NCBI GenBank assembly: GCA_016292335.1
Contig: JAECRX010000236.1
Location: 1-19,864 of the forward strand
Length of the DNA: 19,864 nt
Direction of reading: 5' to 3'
DNA from: Candidatus Sifarchaeum subterraneum
GTDB taxonomy: Archaea; Asgardarchaeota; Sifarchaeia; Sifarchaeales; Sifarchaeaceae
Numbering within the stretch: the first letter of the stretch is position 1; every line of letters starts with the position of its first letter. Below the pieces are notes generated by a model. That model was not told the DNA's origin. It saw only the letters and a program-made list of their open reading frames with translations, and made no database searches. The position numbers were made by a program, and so were the translations under genes. Shown piece by piece: positions 1-8,537 of this stretch.

Positions 1-232
1 CAGGATCTAGAACAATCTGATTGCCTTTCCACTTCATATGTATATATTTAGGGATTTTTCTTTTTGAATTATCAAAATCAATTGCCCCAAAATCATTCTT
101 ATCTATTCTAAATATGTTCGAAACAGTAAATTCAAAGCCAGATGGTTGAAGTTGACTTGAAAGAGAAAGAAAATTTTCAATAAGGTCTTTACTTTCTATC
201 ATCTTTTTGATCTCAGTATCTCCAAGCAACAT
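1..232 (-). CDS. dCTP deaminase / dUTPase family protein, 5' part only
   Basis: This is the first 77 codons of a minus-strand gene that runs off the left edge of the window, so the C-terminal half and most catalytic residues are not visible. The start is ATG at 232-230. The N-terminus (MLLGDTEIKKMIESKDLIEN) has the layout of archaeal dCTP deaminase/dUTPase proteins, and is followed by a QLQPSGFEFTV segment equivalent to the family's LQPxxxDLxV strand. A GAIDFDNSKRKIP segment also recalls archaeal dUTPase-type members. The family removes dUTP, or makes it from dCTP, to keep uracil out of DNA. A purine-rich GGAGAAAGAG precedes the start but sits rather far away. The gene lies downstream of the tRNA on the same strand, with a T-run between them. 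Family membership is likely; deaminase versus dUTPase cannot be decided from this fragment. Confidence 0.62.
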   Translation of the reverse strand, partial: MLLGDTEIKKMIESKDLIENFLSLSSQLQPSGFEFTVSNIFRIDKNDFGAIDFDNSKRKIPKYIHMKWKGNQIVLDP

Positions 233-355
233 ACTTCTCTTTCTCCGATTGTTGGGACAATAAGTGGTAATTAAAATTCATTTTGGTTTCAGATGTGTTT
301 AGATGCCTCCAAAACTCGCATAGTTTGGATCTCATATTAATTTTGACATATTTGT

Positions 356-360
356 AAAAA
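356..360 (-). terminator. T5 run downstream of tRNA-Lys
   Basis: Five T residues on the minus strand begin about 16 nt after the tRNA 3' end. U-runs like this terminate archaeal transcription, so it probably separates tRNA transcription from the dUTPase-family gene that follows. Confidence 0.35.
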
Positions 361-375
361 GAGGACAAGTTTTGA

Positions 376-503
376 CGGGCCCGAGGGGATTTGAACCCCT
401 GACCATCGGGTCACTTCTTTGAAAGGGAAATTTACTAGATCATCTAAATTTTTTTCCTTTCATCTTAAAAGCCCGACGCTCTACCTGTCTGAGCTACGGG
501 CCC
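376..503 (-). tRNA. tRNA-Lys(UUU) with a 54-nt intron
   Basis: Read on the minus strand, the 7-bp acceptor stem GGGCCCG/CGGGCCC closes a full cloverleaf. It has a D arm with stem GCTC/GAGC, an anticodon stem TCGGG/CCCGA, and a T arm AGGGG/CCCCT around the TTCAAAT loop. The anticodon TTT lies at 469-467 in a C-TTTT-A-A loop, which specifies lysine. The discriminator base is G (376) and CCA is not encoded. An intron interrupts the loop after position 37, the usual archaeal place. The mature tRNA would be 74 nt. It is transcribed toward the dUTPase-family gene and away from rpoB. Confidence 0.95.
412..465 (-). other. tRNA-Lys intron (bulge-helix-bulge type)
   Basis: The intron is 54 nt, placed between anticodon-loop positions 37 and 38. 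Exon CTTT can pair with GAAG near the intron 3' end, leaving bulges TAA and TGA. Cutting after the second nucleotide of each bulge restores the CTTTTAA loop. The intron body folds further (TGAAAGG with CCTTTCA). The side next to the 5' bulge has mismatches, so the motif is relaxed, with only the exon-side half close to canonical. Splicing would need the archaeal tRNA endonuclease and RtcB-type ligation. The junctions are inferred from restoring the anticodon arm. Confidence 0.85.
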
Positions 504-527
504 TAATCATCATATCTTGAAAAAAAG

Positions 528-536
528 ATTTAAAAA
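528..536 (-). promoter_or_regulatory. TATA-like element for tRNA-Lys
   Basis: The minus strand carries TTTTAAATC centred about 28 nt upstream of the tRNA 5' end, the expected distance for an archaeal TATA box. The surrounding sequence is very AT-rich, so the exact box is uncertain. Confidence 0.4.
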
Positions 537-732
537 ATTTTCTTTTTCTTCCCTGTGTCCTCTCTATCTCTTTTTTCGATTCTATTAGAGGCTCTATAAC
601 GAATAAGATAAGGCATATGATAACGGGATATTGCGCGTATGTCACCCATAGTATGTTCTTGTGCATTAGACGAACCATCAATGAAAGTCCAACGCTTAAG
701 ATGGTTTTCGGATGACTCGCAGGGGATGAGAA

Positions 733-742
733 ATGTTATAAA
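733..742 (+). promoter_or_regulatory. Distal TATA-like box upstream of rpoB
   Basis: TGTTATAAAAG is preceded by purine-rich GAGAAA, which resembles a BRE-TATA pair. Transcription would begin near 760 and would put the 774-803 hairpin at the very 5' end of an rpoB leader of about 180 nt. This is a sequence match only. Confidence 0.4.
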
Positions 743-773
743 AGTTTTTTTCAATAGAAAAATCTACACTAAG

Positions 774-803
774 AAGGCTAAAATAGAAACCTTTTTTAGC
801 CTT
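774..803 (+). repeat. Perfect 10-bp inverted repeat in the rpoB upstream region
   Basis: AAGGCTAAAA (774-783) and TTTTAGCCTT (794-803) are exact reverse complements around a 10-nt loop. It could be an RNA hairpin in a leader made from the distal promoter, or a dimeric protein site lying upstream of the proximal TATA box. Confidence 0.6.
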
Positions 804-867
804 AGGATCAATGGAAAGACAGATCAATGATTTATTTTGATGTGGGGGGAAAACGAAGATTACCCCT

Positions 868-877
868 AATTTATAAG
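868..877 (+). promoter_or_regulatory. Proximal TATA box of rpoB
   Basis: AATTTATAAG is a good archaeal TATA match. Its position predicts a transcript start near 898-900 and a leader of about 40 nt before the rpoB start codon. Confidence 0.55.
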
Positions 878-941
878 CCATTTACCTATTTTACTTTCCC
901 TATTTTCTACAATTACATTCACATCCAAGGGGTTAGATAAG

Positions 942-3900
942 TTGCTCACCGAAGAGGAACGTTGGTTTTTAATGGAATGGTTTTTTAAGCAAGAAGGCCT
1001 TGTACGGCAACATCTCGATTCATATAATGATTTTGTCAATCACAAACTTCAACAAGTTGTTGACGAAGTTGAAATAATTGAACCTGACATCGAGGGACTT
1101 TATGTTAGACTTGAAACAATCGAGATTGGAGAACCCAATGTTAGGGAGGCTGATGGCTCAACAAAGCGGATTTATCCAACCGAGGCTCGAATTAGGAATT
1201 TAACTTATTCAGCACCACTATACCTTGATTTGACTACTGTTTTTACTAGTGACGGAACTGAAACAGATGGAGAAACTGTAAGACTGTATGTAGGCCGATT
1301 GCCAATTATGTTAAAATCCAATAAATGTGTACTCCATAATGTATCTGAAGAGGATCTTATCGCAATCGGAGAAGATCCAAATGATCCTGGAGGATATTTT
1401 ATTATAAACGGCTCAGAAAGGGTATTGGTCACTCAAGAAGACCTTGCTCCTAATAGGATACTAATTGAGGAAGGAAGTAGCGGAAGTGCTGCTACGCATA
1501 TCGCCAAGGTTTTTTCTACTTCCCAAGGGTTCAGGGCACCTGTAACATTGGAGAGAAGACGAGGAGGTTTTCTAAGAGTTTCTTTTCCATCCGTTCCCCG
1601 AAAAATACCTTTATGCGTTCTTATGCGTGCTCTTGACCTTGAAACTGATAAACAAATTGCAGATGCTATTTCTAGAGATGACCCAGAGATTTTACGTGAG
1701 CTTATTCCAACACTTGAAGAAGCTGCAGAAATCCCCACAACAGAGGATGCATTGGATTATATCGGAAAAAGAGTCGCCGTTGGTCAGACAAGGGATTATC
1801 GGTTAAAAAGAGCAGGACAAGTTCTTGATCGATACCTGTTACCTCATATTGGAAAGGATGAAGCCGACAGAAAGAAGAAAGGATATTTTCTAGGCCAAAT
1901 GGCTCAAAGAGTTGTTGAATTGCTTTTAAATAAGAGAAAAAAAGATGACAAGGATCATTACTCCAATAAACGGCTAAAACTTGCAGGTGATCTACTAACT
2001 AGCCTTTTTCGAGTTGCCTTTTTGAATCTTTGCAGAGACATAAAATATCAACTCGAACGTTCTAATATTCGCGGCAAAAGTCCCAATATCAAAACTGCAG
2101 TTAGAGCAGACGTGATTACTGAACGATTAAGACACGCTCTGGCTACAGGAAATTGGGTCGGTGGAAAGGCCGGTGTCAGCCAGCTTTTGGATAGAACAAA
2201 TTACATGTCTGCTCTTAGCCATCTTCGGAGAGTTGTTTCGCCTTTAAGTAGAAGTCAACCCCACTTTGAGGCACGAGATCTACATCCAACACACTGGGGC
2301 AAAATTTGTCCAAATGAAACTCCTGAAGGTCCCAACTGTGGTCTGGTCAAGAACCTAGCATTGATGGCACATATTTCCGTTGGAACAGACGAGTTTGAAA
2401 TAGAAAAAAGCATGTACGAACTTGGAGTCCATCCCTTGGAGGAAAAAGAGAAAGTTTGGATTCAAGGATCTAGCGTTTTCTTGAATGGCCGTCTTGTTGG
2501 TTTTGCACCAGATCCTGAAGTCTTTGTTGCTAAAGTAAGGGAGGAACGCTGCAACAATAATTTGAACAATGAAGTAAACATTGCTTATTATCCCGATAAT
2601 GATGAAATTCAAATTAATTGTGATCCAGGAAGGGCACGTAGACCTCTGCTAATTGTGGAAAATGGTGAACTTAAGTTCAAAAGAGAATATTTAGATAAGC
2701 TCTATAACAATGAACTGACTTGGAACGATCTTATCAGAAATGGAATCGTAGAATATTTGGATTCTGAAGAAGAAGAGAATTCCTTAATTGCTCTTAAACC
2801 AGAAGATATTACCGATGAAACAACGCATTTAGAAATTTCCTCTTCGACTATTTTAGGCATATGTGCATCTCTCATTCCATTTGCACAACATAATCAATCT
2901 CCAAGGAATACATACGAAGCAGGCATGGCAAAACAAGCGCTTGGGTTGTATGCTGCAAATTACGCACTAAGAGTGGATACGCGTTCCCATATACTTCATT
3001 ATCCCCAGACATCTATTGTCAAAACTAGATCTATGGATTCAAGTGGTTTTGATAAGAGACCTTCTGGCCAAAACTTTGTGGTAGCTATTCTCTCATATGG
3101 AGGTTATAACATTGAAGATGCCCTAATTTTGAGCAAAGGGGCAATCGAGCGAGGGCTATCACGCTCATCGTTCTTCAGATGTTATGATTCCGAAGAATTA
3201 AAATATCCCGGTGGACAAGAAGACCGTTTTGAAACCCCTGATCGCAATGTTCGAGGCTATAGGGCTGCAGAGGTATATAGAAACTTGTCAGATGACGGGA
3301 TTATAGAACCAGAAGTTGAGATACAGGGAGGAGAAGTTATTATAGGCAAAACAAGTCCTCCTAGGTTTTTAGAAGAATACAGAGAATTTGAAATGCAGGT
3401 TCCAACACGACGTGAAACCTCTGTGAGTTTGCGACATGGTGAAACTGGTATAGTAGATTCAGTAATTATAACTGAGACAATTGATGGCAATAAACTTGTC
3501 AAAGTGAAAGTTCGGGATTCTAGAATCCCTGAATTGGGTGATAAATTTGCTTCAAGGCACGGGCAGAAAGGAGTAATTGGTTTAATAATTCCTCAAGAAG
3601 ACCTACCCTTTACCGAGGAAGGAATAGTTCCTGATTTGATTATAAATCCTCATGCAATGCCATCCCGTATGACCCTTGGACAAATTTTTGAATCAATAGC
3701 AGGCAAAGTTGGCGCGTTACGAGGAAAAAGAATAGATGGCACAGCCTTCAGTGGTGAACCTGAAGAAGAATTAATTAATTCATTAAAAAACTTAGGTTTC
3801 GATTATTCGGGTAGAGAAGTCATGTATAACGGTATCACTGGTGAAAAATATAAAGCAAGCATTTTCATAGGACCTGTTTTTTACCAAAAATTACATCACA

Positions 3901-4064
3901 TGGTTAGCGATAAAATCCATGCAAGAGCGAGAGGGCCTGTACAAATCCTCACTAGACAACCAACCGAAGGAAGAGCAAGAGAAGGAGGTTTACGCTTTGG
4001 TGAAATGGAAAGAGATAGCTTGATTGGTCATGGTGCAGCATTATTGCTAAAAGAACGTCTTTAG
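942..4064 (+). CDS. rpoB: RNA polymerase subunit B (Rpo2), main part, ending early at a frameshift
   Basis: This is the large catalytic subunit forming the lobe, protrusion, fork, hybrid-binding and wall domains of archaeal RNA polymerase. B is undivided here; it is not split into B'' and B'. The start is TTG at 942 with AAGGGG nine nt upstream, and the N-terminus LTEEERWFLMEWFFKQEGLV is family-typical. Recognisable blocks include LVKNLALMAHIS, GYNIEDALIL near residue 720, GDKFASRHGQKG near 866-877, PHAMPSRMTLGQ, and the RQPTEGRAREGGLRFGEMERD anchor stretch. The frame stops after residue 1040 at LLLKERL, just before the zinc-binding clamp module. That module continues at once in the -1 frame (4061-4273). 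The reconstructed protein would be 1110 residues, about normal for the family. Confidence 0.97.
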   Translation: MLTEEERWFLMEWFFKQEGLVRQHLDSYNDFVNHKLQQVVDEVEIIEPDIEGLYVRLETIEIGEPNVREADGSTKRIYPTEARIRNLTYSAPLYLDLTTVFTSDGTETDGETVRLYVGRLPIMLKSNKCVLHNVSEEDLIAIGEDPNDPGGYFIINGSERVLVTQEDLAPNRILIEEGSSGSAATHIAKVFSTSQGFRAPVTLERRRGGFLRVSFPSVPRKIPLCVLMRALDLETDKQIADAISRDDPEILRELIPTLEEAAEIPTTEDALDYIGKRVAVGQTRDYRLKRAGQVLDRYLLPHIGKDEADRKKKGYFLGQMAQRVVELLLNKRKKDDKDHYSNKRLKLAGDLLTSLFRVAFLNLCRDIKYQLERSNIRGKSPNIKTAVRADVITERLRHALATGNWVGGKAGVSQLLDRTNYMSALSHLRRVVSPLSRSQPHFEARDLHPTHWGKICPNETPEGPNCGLVKNLALMAHISVGTDEFEIEKSMYELGVHPLEEKEKVWIQGSSVFLNGRLVGFAPDPEVFVAKVREERCNNNLNNEVNIAYYPDNDEIQINCDPGRARRPLLIVENGELKFKREYLDKLYNNELTWNDLIRNGIVEYLDSEEEENSLIALKPEDITDETTHLEISSSTILGICASLIPFAQHNQSPRNTYEAGMAKQALGLYAANYALRVDTRSHILHYPQTSIVKTRSMDSSGFDKRPSGQNFVVAILSYGGYNIEDALILSKGAIERGLSRSSFFRCYDSEELKYPGGQEDRFETPDRNVRGYRAAEVYRNLSDDGIIEPEVEIQGGEVIIGKTSPPRFLEEYREFEMQVPTRRETSVSLRHGETGIVDSVIITETIDGNKLVKVKVRDSRIPELGDKFASRHGQKGVIGLIIPQEDLPFTEEGIVPDLIINPHAMPSRMTLGQIFESIAGKVGALRGKRIDGTAFSGEPEEELINSLKNLGFDYSGREVMYNGITGEKYKASIFIGPVFYQKLHHMVSDKIHARARGPVQILTRQPTEGRAREGGLRFGEMERDSLIGHGAALLLKERL

Positions 4065-4273
4065 AGGAATCGGACAGATCTGAGGTCTTTATTTGTGATC
4101 AATGTGGAATACTCGCAGTTTACGACAGAAGTCGTGATAGACATTACTGTCCCGTATGTGGAGAAAAAAGCGAAGTTTCACGTGTTGCATTGTCGTATGC
4201 GTTCAAGCTTCTACTTCAAGAACTAATGTCCCTTGGTATTGCACCAAGATTGCGATTAAAAGATATTACCTAA
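4061..4273 (+). CDS. rpoB: RNA polymerase subunit B, C-terminal zinc-binding module in the -1 frame
   Basis: Seventy codons continue the rpoB protein exactly where the main frame stops. Reading TTA at 4061 after CTT gives ERL-LEESDRSEVF, the expected family continuation. The segment has two CxxC pairs (ICDQCG and YCPVCG) of the clamp zinc site and the conserved end YAFKLLLQELMSLGIAPRL. No ATG, GTG or TTG in this frame precedes the zinc site, so it is unlikely to be an independent gene. One T missing from the run at 4059-4062 would explain the break as a sequencing or assembly error. A real mutation or programmed frameshift is less likely but not excluded. The module is needed for polymerase assembly, so a true loss would be surprising. 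Confidence 0.93.
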   Translation, partial: LEESDRSEVFICDQCGILAVYDRSRDRHYCPVCGEKSEVSRVALSYAFKLLLQELMSLGIAPRLRLKDIT

Positions 4274-4641
4274 TTCCCCCCCAAGAATCACATACAAATG
4301 ATAATTTGGTCTATTTAAGAGCATGTCGAATAAATAACCCTGAAAACTCTCTGGGAAGATGAGGGAACACAATTCAGAAAAGAATCAATGAACCATATTT
4401 ACCGAGGAAGAGTAAAACTTAAATATTTCCATGAACCACGTAGTGTCGTAGAACTGATTTGTCAAATTCCATTGACATCCTCTCAAATCTTATTTTTCCT
4501 AATTCCTTGACAGCTCAGACAAAAAACCGTACTTAAATAAAACTAGAGATAAATCACACGAAATCAATCTTGCGTAAGCTGATAATCCAAATTAAATTTA
4601 TATTACACAAAAAATATTTACTTGATTGGAAGTGTTAGTAA
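4274..4641. other. Spacer between rpoB and rpoA1
   Basis: In most archaea rpoB and rpoA1 are nearly adjacent; here 368 nt separate them. I find no recognisable gene. The longest plausible frame is 40 codons (4388-4510) with no family signature. The right end carries a TATA-like box for rpoA1. Confidence 0.55.
4595..4604 (+). promoter_or_regulatory. TATA-like box of rpoA1
   Basis: AAATTTATATT lies about 43 nt upstream of the rpoA1 ATG, giving a short leader of about 15 nt that would still include the GGAAGTG ribosome-site candidate at 4627-4633. It suggests rpoA1-rpoA2 can be transcribed independently of rpoB. Confidence 0.5.
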
Positions 4642-7317
4642 ATGGTTTCTATTCCTAAGGTTATTGAACAAATTGAATTTGGGCTTATTTCTCCTGATGA
4701 AGTCCGTAAAATGTCGGTTACACGGATAATTACTGCTGACACATACAATGAAGATGGGTTACCCATAGATAGCGGTTTAATGGACGGAAGATTAGGAACT
4801 ATAGAACCAGGACGACGTTGTAAAACGTGTGGGAATAGAGTTGGAGAATGTCCTGGACACTTTGGACACATTGAGTTAGCTAGACCTGTAATTCACGTTG
4901 GTTTTACAAAATTGATTTATAAAATTTTAAAAGCAATTTGTAGAGGCTGTAGTAGACTTTTACTCACTCCTGAGGAGAAAGAGAGATTTAAAAAAGAATT
5001 GGAAAACATACTCGAAATTTATGGTGATTTATACCGTTATCCTGATGATATCGTCTTCAAGATTGCAGCAAAACTAAAAAAAGTTTCAGGAAGCAAAACA
5101 TGTCCTTACTGTAATGTACCACAATATAAAATAAGACATGAAAAGCCCACCACCTTTTATGAAGAATCAGAAGTAGGTATGATTCGACTCACGGCATCTG
5201 ATATTCGGGATAGACTTGAGAGGATCCCCGATGAAGATATCTTGCTTATGGGTATAAACCCTGAATCAGCACGTCCGGAATGGATGATATTAACAGCATT
5301 ACTTGTACCTCCAGTGTGTGTACGGCCATCAATCACACTAGAATCTGGAGTGCGATCCGAAGATGATTTAACCCATAAATTAGTTGATATTATTCGAATT
5401 AATCAACGTTTGCGCGAAAATATAGAGGCAGGTGCACCTCAACTAATTGTTGAAGATTTATGGGAATTACTGCAATATCATATCACTACTTATTTTGATA
5501 ACGAGGTTTCGGGGATACCTCCCGCCAGGCATAGATCTGGAAGAGCTTTGAGAACTCTCGCTCAAAGATTGAAAGGTAAGGAGGGACGATTTAGGAGTAA
5601 TCTTTCTGGGAAAAGAGTTGATTTTTCTGCCAGAACAGTAATATCCCCCGATCCAAACTTATCGATAAACGAGGTAGGCGTGCCAATACAGATTGTAAAA
5701 ATTTTAACTGTTCCAGAAAGAATCACAGAATGGAACATTGAAGAGATGAAAGAGATTGTTGTTCGTGGACCTCAAAACCATCCAGGATCAAACTATATCA
5801 TTCGATCTGATAATCGGCGAGTAGATCTCCGGTTTGTTAAAGATCGTCAAATTGTTGCTGAGACATTGAAACCAGGATTTATTGTCGAACGTCATTTGAG
5901 AGATGGAGACATTGTGTTATTTAATAGACAGCCATCACTTCATAGGATGTCCATCATGGCTCATGAAGTAAAAGTTATGCCCTACCTAACATTTCGAATA
6001 CATTTATGTGTTTGCCCCCCGTATAATGCTGACTTTGACGGAGATGAAATGAACCTTCATGTGCCTCAGAGTGAGGAATCAAGAGCTGAAGCTAGAATCT
6101 TGATGAGGGTTCAAGAGCATATCCTTTCTCCACGATATGGTGGCCCAATTATAGGGGCAATACAAGATTACATCTCCGCTGCATTTCTTTTAACTCGAAA
6201 AAATTCCTTTTTCACTAAAAAAGAAGTATGCCAACTTTTAACGGCAGCAAATGCATATCAATTAATAGAACCAGCAATAAAGAAACCAGTCGAACTTTGG
6301 TCCGGAAAACAAATATTAAGTGTGCTTATACCTGGGGAGATAAACTTTTCCACGAAAGCTACAATTTGCGAAAAATGTAGTGAGTGCTTGCTCGAAGATT
6401 GCTTACACGACTCGATGGTAGTTGTCAGAGATGGACAACTTGTTTCTGGTGTAATTGACAAGAAAACATTTGGAGCACATCAACCCGAAAGCATTCTACA
6501 TAGGGTAATCAAAGAATATGGAACTGATAAAGCTAGAGAGTTTCTAGACTCCACTACTCGCCTGCTAATTGAATTGATCACTTCAAAAGGTTTCACCACG
6601 GGACTGGATGACGTAGATATCCCTGAAGAAGCAAAATACATGATATCGGCTCGTCTGGAAGAAGCGTATGAAAAAGTTGACGAATTGATAAAGACATACC
6701 AACAGGGCGAACTAGAACGTGTTCCAGGAAGAACTTTAATGGAAACTTTGGAAATGAGGATAATGCAAACACTCGCTGAAGCAAGAGATGATGCTGGAAA
6801 TATTGCCAGTGAAAAATTAGGGATTAGTAATCATGCTGTCATTATGGCACTGACTGGCGCGAGAGGAAGCCCACTTAATCTTGCTCAAATGGCTGCGTGT
6901 GTCGGGCAACAATCTGTTCGTGGAGAACGAGTTATCAGGGGATACAACAAAAGAACTTTATCCCACTTCAAGCAAGGTGACTTGAGCGCGAAGGCTCGTG
7001 GCTTTGTACGCTCTTGTTATCGTGATGGACTATCGCCTATTGAATTTTTCTTCCACGCTATGGGTGGAAGGGAAGGACTTGTAGACACTGCTGTACGAAC
7101 TTCGACAAGCGGATATATGCAGAGACGCCTAATTAACGCCTTGCAAGATATCCGCAATGAATATGACGGAACTGTCCGCGACGCTGATAGTAATATTATT
7201 CAACTAGAATTTGGTGAAGATGGAGTTGATCCTACAAAGAGCGATCATGGAAAGGCAGTAAACATAGACACTATCTTTGAGAAAGTTTTGAGCAAAAGGA
7301 AAGCTGAAGGTGAGTGA
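4642..7317 (+). CDS. rpoA1: RNA polymerase subunit A' (Rpo1N)
   Basis: This 891-residue protein is the N-terminal part of the largest RNA polymerase subunit and carries the active-site magnesium loop. The clamp zinc site is visible as CKTCGNRVGECPGHFGH near residue 60, with further pairs CRGC (about 100) and CPYC (about 154). The catalytic motif NADFDGDEMNLH starts at residue 462, so the metal-binding aspartates are D464, D466 and D468. Other landmarks are FRSNLSGKRVDFSARTVISPDP, NRQPSLHRMSIMAH, and the bridge-helix region FFHAMGGREGLVDTAVRTSTSGYMQRRL. A cysteine cluster CEKCSECLLEDC at 576-587 could be an extra metal site. Length is normal. The start is ATG with GGAAGTG eight nt upstream. 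The stop overlaps the start region of rpoA2. Confidence 0.98.
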   Translation: MVSIPKVIEQIEFGLISPDEVRKMSVTRIITADTYNEDGLPIDSGLMDGRLGTIEPGRRCKTCGNRVGECPGHFGHIELARPVIHVGFTKLIYKILKAICRGCSRLLLTPEEKERFKKELENILEIYGDLYRYPDDIVFKIAAKLKKVSGSKTCPYCNVPQYKIRHEKPTTFYEESEVGMIRLTASDIRDRLERIPDEDILLMGINPESARPEWMILTALLVPPVCVRPSITLESGVRSEDDLTHKLVDIIRINQRLRENIEAGAPQLIVEDLWELLQYHITTYFDNEVSGIPPARHRSGRALRTLAQRLKGKEGRFRSNLSGKRVDFSARTVISPDPNLSINEVGVPIQIVKILTVPERITEWNIEEMKEIVVRGPQNHPGSNYIIRSDNRRVDLRFVKDRQIVAETLKPGFIVERHLRDGDIVLFNRQPSLHRMSIMAHEVKVMPYLTFRIHLCVCPPYNADFDGDEMNLHVPQSEESRAEARILMRVQEHILSPRYGGPIIGAIQDYISAAFLLTRKNSFFTKKEVCQLLTAANAYQLIEPAIKKPVELWSGKQILSVLIPGEINFSTKATICEKCSECLLEDCLHDSMVVVRDGQLVSGVIDKKTFGAHQPESILHRVIKEYGTDKAREFLDSTTRLLIELITSKGFTTGLDDVDIPEEAKYMISARLEEAYEKVDELIKTYQQGELERVPGRTLMETLEMRIMQTLAEARDDAGNIASEKLGISNHAVIMALTGARGSPLNLAQMAACVGQQSVRGERVIRGYNKRTLSHFKQGDLSAKARGFVRSCYRDGLSPIEFFFHAMGGREGLVDTAVRTSTSGYMQRRLINALQDIRNEYDGTVRDADSNIIQLEFGEDGVDPTKSDHGKAVNIDTIFEKVLSKRKAEGE

Positions 7318-8500
7318 GATGCGTAAGATGACCCAAAAGCAAACCAAGAAACGCTTGAAGGATCTGGAAAAAGAAAAGATATTACCCACTTCGATCATTG
7401 AAAAATTGGAAAAAAAATTCAAGGAAGTCAAGGTAACAAAAGCTCTGTTCGAGGAGATAATCGAAGAAACAATCAAAGCCTACAAAAAATCATTGATGGA
7501 ACCAGGTGAGGCTGTTGGAACCATCGCTGCTCAATCAATAGGAGAACCGGGCACACAGATGACGCTCAAGACCTTTCATTATGCCGGCGTTGCAGAACTC
7601 AATGTAACTCTCGGATTACCACGTTTTATCGAAATAGTAGACGCGAGGAAAAACCCCTCAACTCCCACAATGACAATTTTCTTAGAAGATGAAATAAAAG
7701 AAGATGATGCTAAAGCCCAAGAAATTGCAGCCAAGATTGAACTTACAAGAGCTGAATCTATTGCACAAGATGTTGAAATGGATTTAACAAGTATGAGTGT
7801 GATTTGCAAATTCGATCCAGAACTGATGGAAGAGAAACAAATAACCTCAGAAGATATCGTTATTGCATTAGAAAAAATCAAAAAAAGTGAAATAGTATCT
7901 GAAGACCCCTATTCCATAACTATTAAGCCCACGGTAGCTTCACTTGTAGAACTACAGAAATTGTCGGAAAAAGTTAGAGACCAACCCATAAAAGGTATAA
8001 AGGGCATAAAGAGAGTGGTCCTTAGAAAAGATAAAGAACTTGGAGAATGGGTGCTCCTAACCGAAGGAACAAATCTAACCGAAGTGTTAAGAGTATCAGA
8101 TATTGATCCAACACGCACCTTTACGAATCATATTCACGAAGTTGCTGCAACTCTTGGAGTTGAAGCTGCAAGGAACATCATCATCAAAGAAGCAATGGAT
8201 GTCTTGAACGAACAAGGACTAGATGTTGATATTCGTCATATTATGCTTGTAGCAGATTTAATGACTTCTACAGGTGCAATAAGACAAATAGGAAGGCACG
8301 GAGTAAGTGGAGAAAAGTCTAGTGTTTTGGCCAGAGCAGCTTTTGAGGTTACTGTTAAGCATTTACTCTCTGCTTCAGTGAAAGGAGAAGTAGATAAGTT
8401 AAGAGGAATCACAGAAAATGTAATCATTGGACAACGGATTCTACTTGGAACAGGCTCCATCGATCTCATGATGCAGAAACCACCAATCGCTGACGATTGA
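7310..8500 (+). CDS. rpoA2: RNA polymerase subunit A'' (Rpo1C)
   Basis: This is the C-terminal part of the largest RNA polymerase subunit, of about 395 residues, completing the bridge-helix/trigger-loop side of the active centre together with A'. The trigger-loop block MEPGEAVGTIAAQSIGEPGT and MTLKTFHYAG is intact, followed by GLPRFIEIVDA. The conserved end holds DLMTSTGAIRQIGRHGVSG, SSVLARAAFEVTVKHL and ENVIIGQRILLGTG. The GTG at 7310 overlaps the end of rpoA1 by 8 nt. An ATG at 7319 with GGTGA five nt upstream is at least as likely a start and would cost three residues. Overlap implies co-transcription and coupled translation with rpoA1. No L30e, nusA or ribosomal protein genes follow, unlike the common archaeal order. 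Confidence 0.97.
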   Translation: MSEMRKMTQKQTKKRLKDLEKEKILPTSIIEKLEKKFKEVKVTKALFEEIIEETIKAYKKSLMEPGEAVGTIAAQSIGEPGTQMTLKTFHYAGVAELNVTLGLPRFIEIVDARKNPSTPTMTIFLEDEIKEDDAKAQEIAAKIELTRAESIAQDVEMDLTSMSVICKFDPELMEEKQITSEDIVIALEKIKKSEIVSEDPYSITIKPTVASLVELQKLSEKVRDQPIKGIKGIKRVVLRKDKELGEWVLLTEGTNLTEVLRVSDIDPTRTFTNHIHEVAATLGVEAARNIIIKEAMDVLNEQGLDVDIRHIMLVADLMTSTGAIRQIGRHGVSGEKSSVLARAAFEVTVKHLLSASVKGEVDKLRGITENVIIGQRILLGTGSIDLMMQKPPIADD

Positions 8501-8537
8501 AAAAGGTTTATTTTATTTCTTTGAAATGATATCGCAA

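Larger units (their letters stand above)
504..941. other. 438-nt divergent spacer between tRNA-Lys and rpoB
   Basis: No convincing gene is present. Short open frames exist on both strands (for example 639-830 plus and 530-754 minus), but they lack recognisable domains and ribosome sites. In particular there is no rpoH-like gene, which commonly sits just upstream of rpoB in archaea. The spacer holds the tRNA promoter, two TATA-like boxes facing rpoB (about 733-742 and 868-877), and a perfect 10-bp inverted repeat between them. Confidence 0.6.

Noticed and set aside
639..830. 63-codon forward frame upstream of rpoB
   Set aside because: No ribosome site or recognisable domain; overlaps a TATA box and the perfect hairpin. 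Not an rpoH gene.
4156..4362. 68-codon forward frame after rpoB
   Set aside because: It is an out-of-frame reading of the rpoB C-terminal module, which is clearly coded in another frame.
4388..4510. 40-codon frame in the rpoB-rpoA1 spacer
   Set aside because: No ribosome site and no family signature; looked at as a possible Pcc1-like remnant but the match was not convincing.
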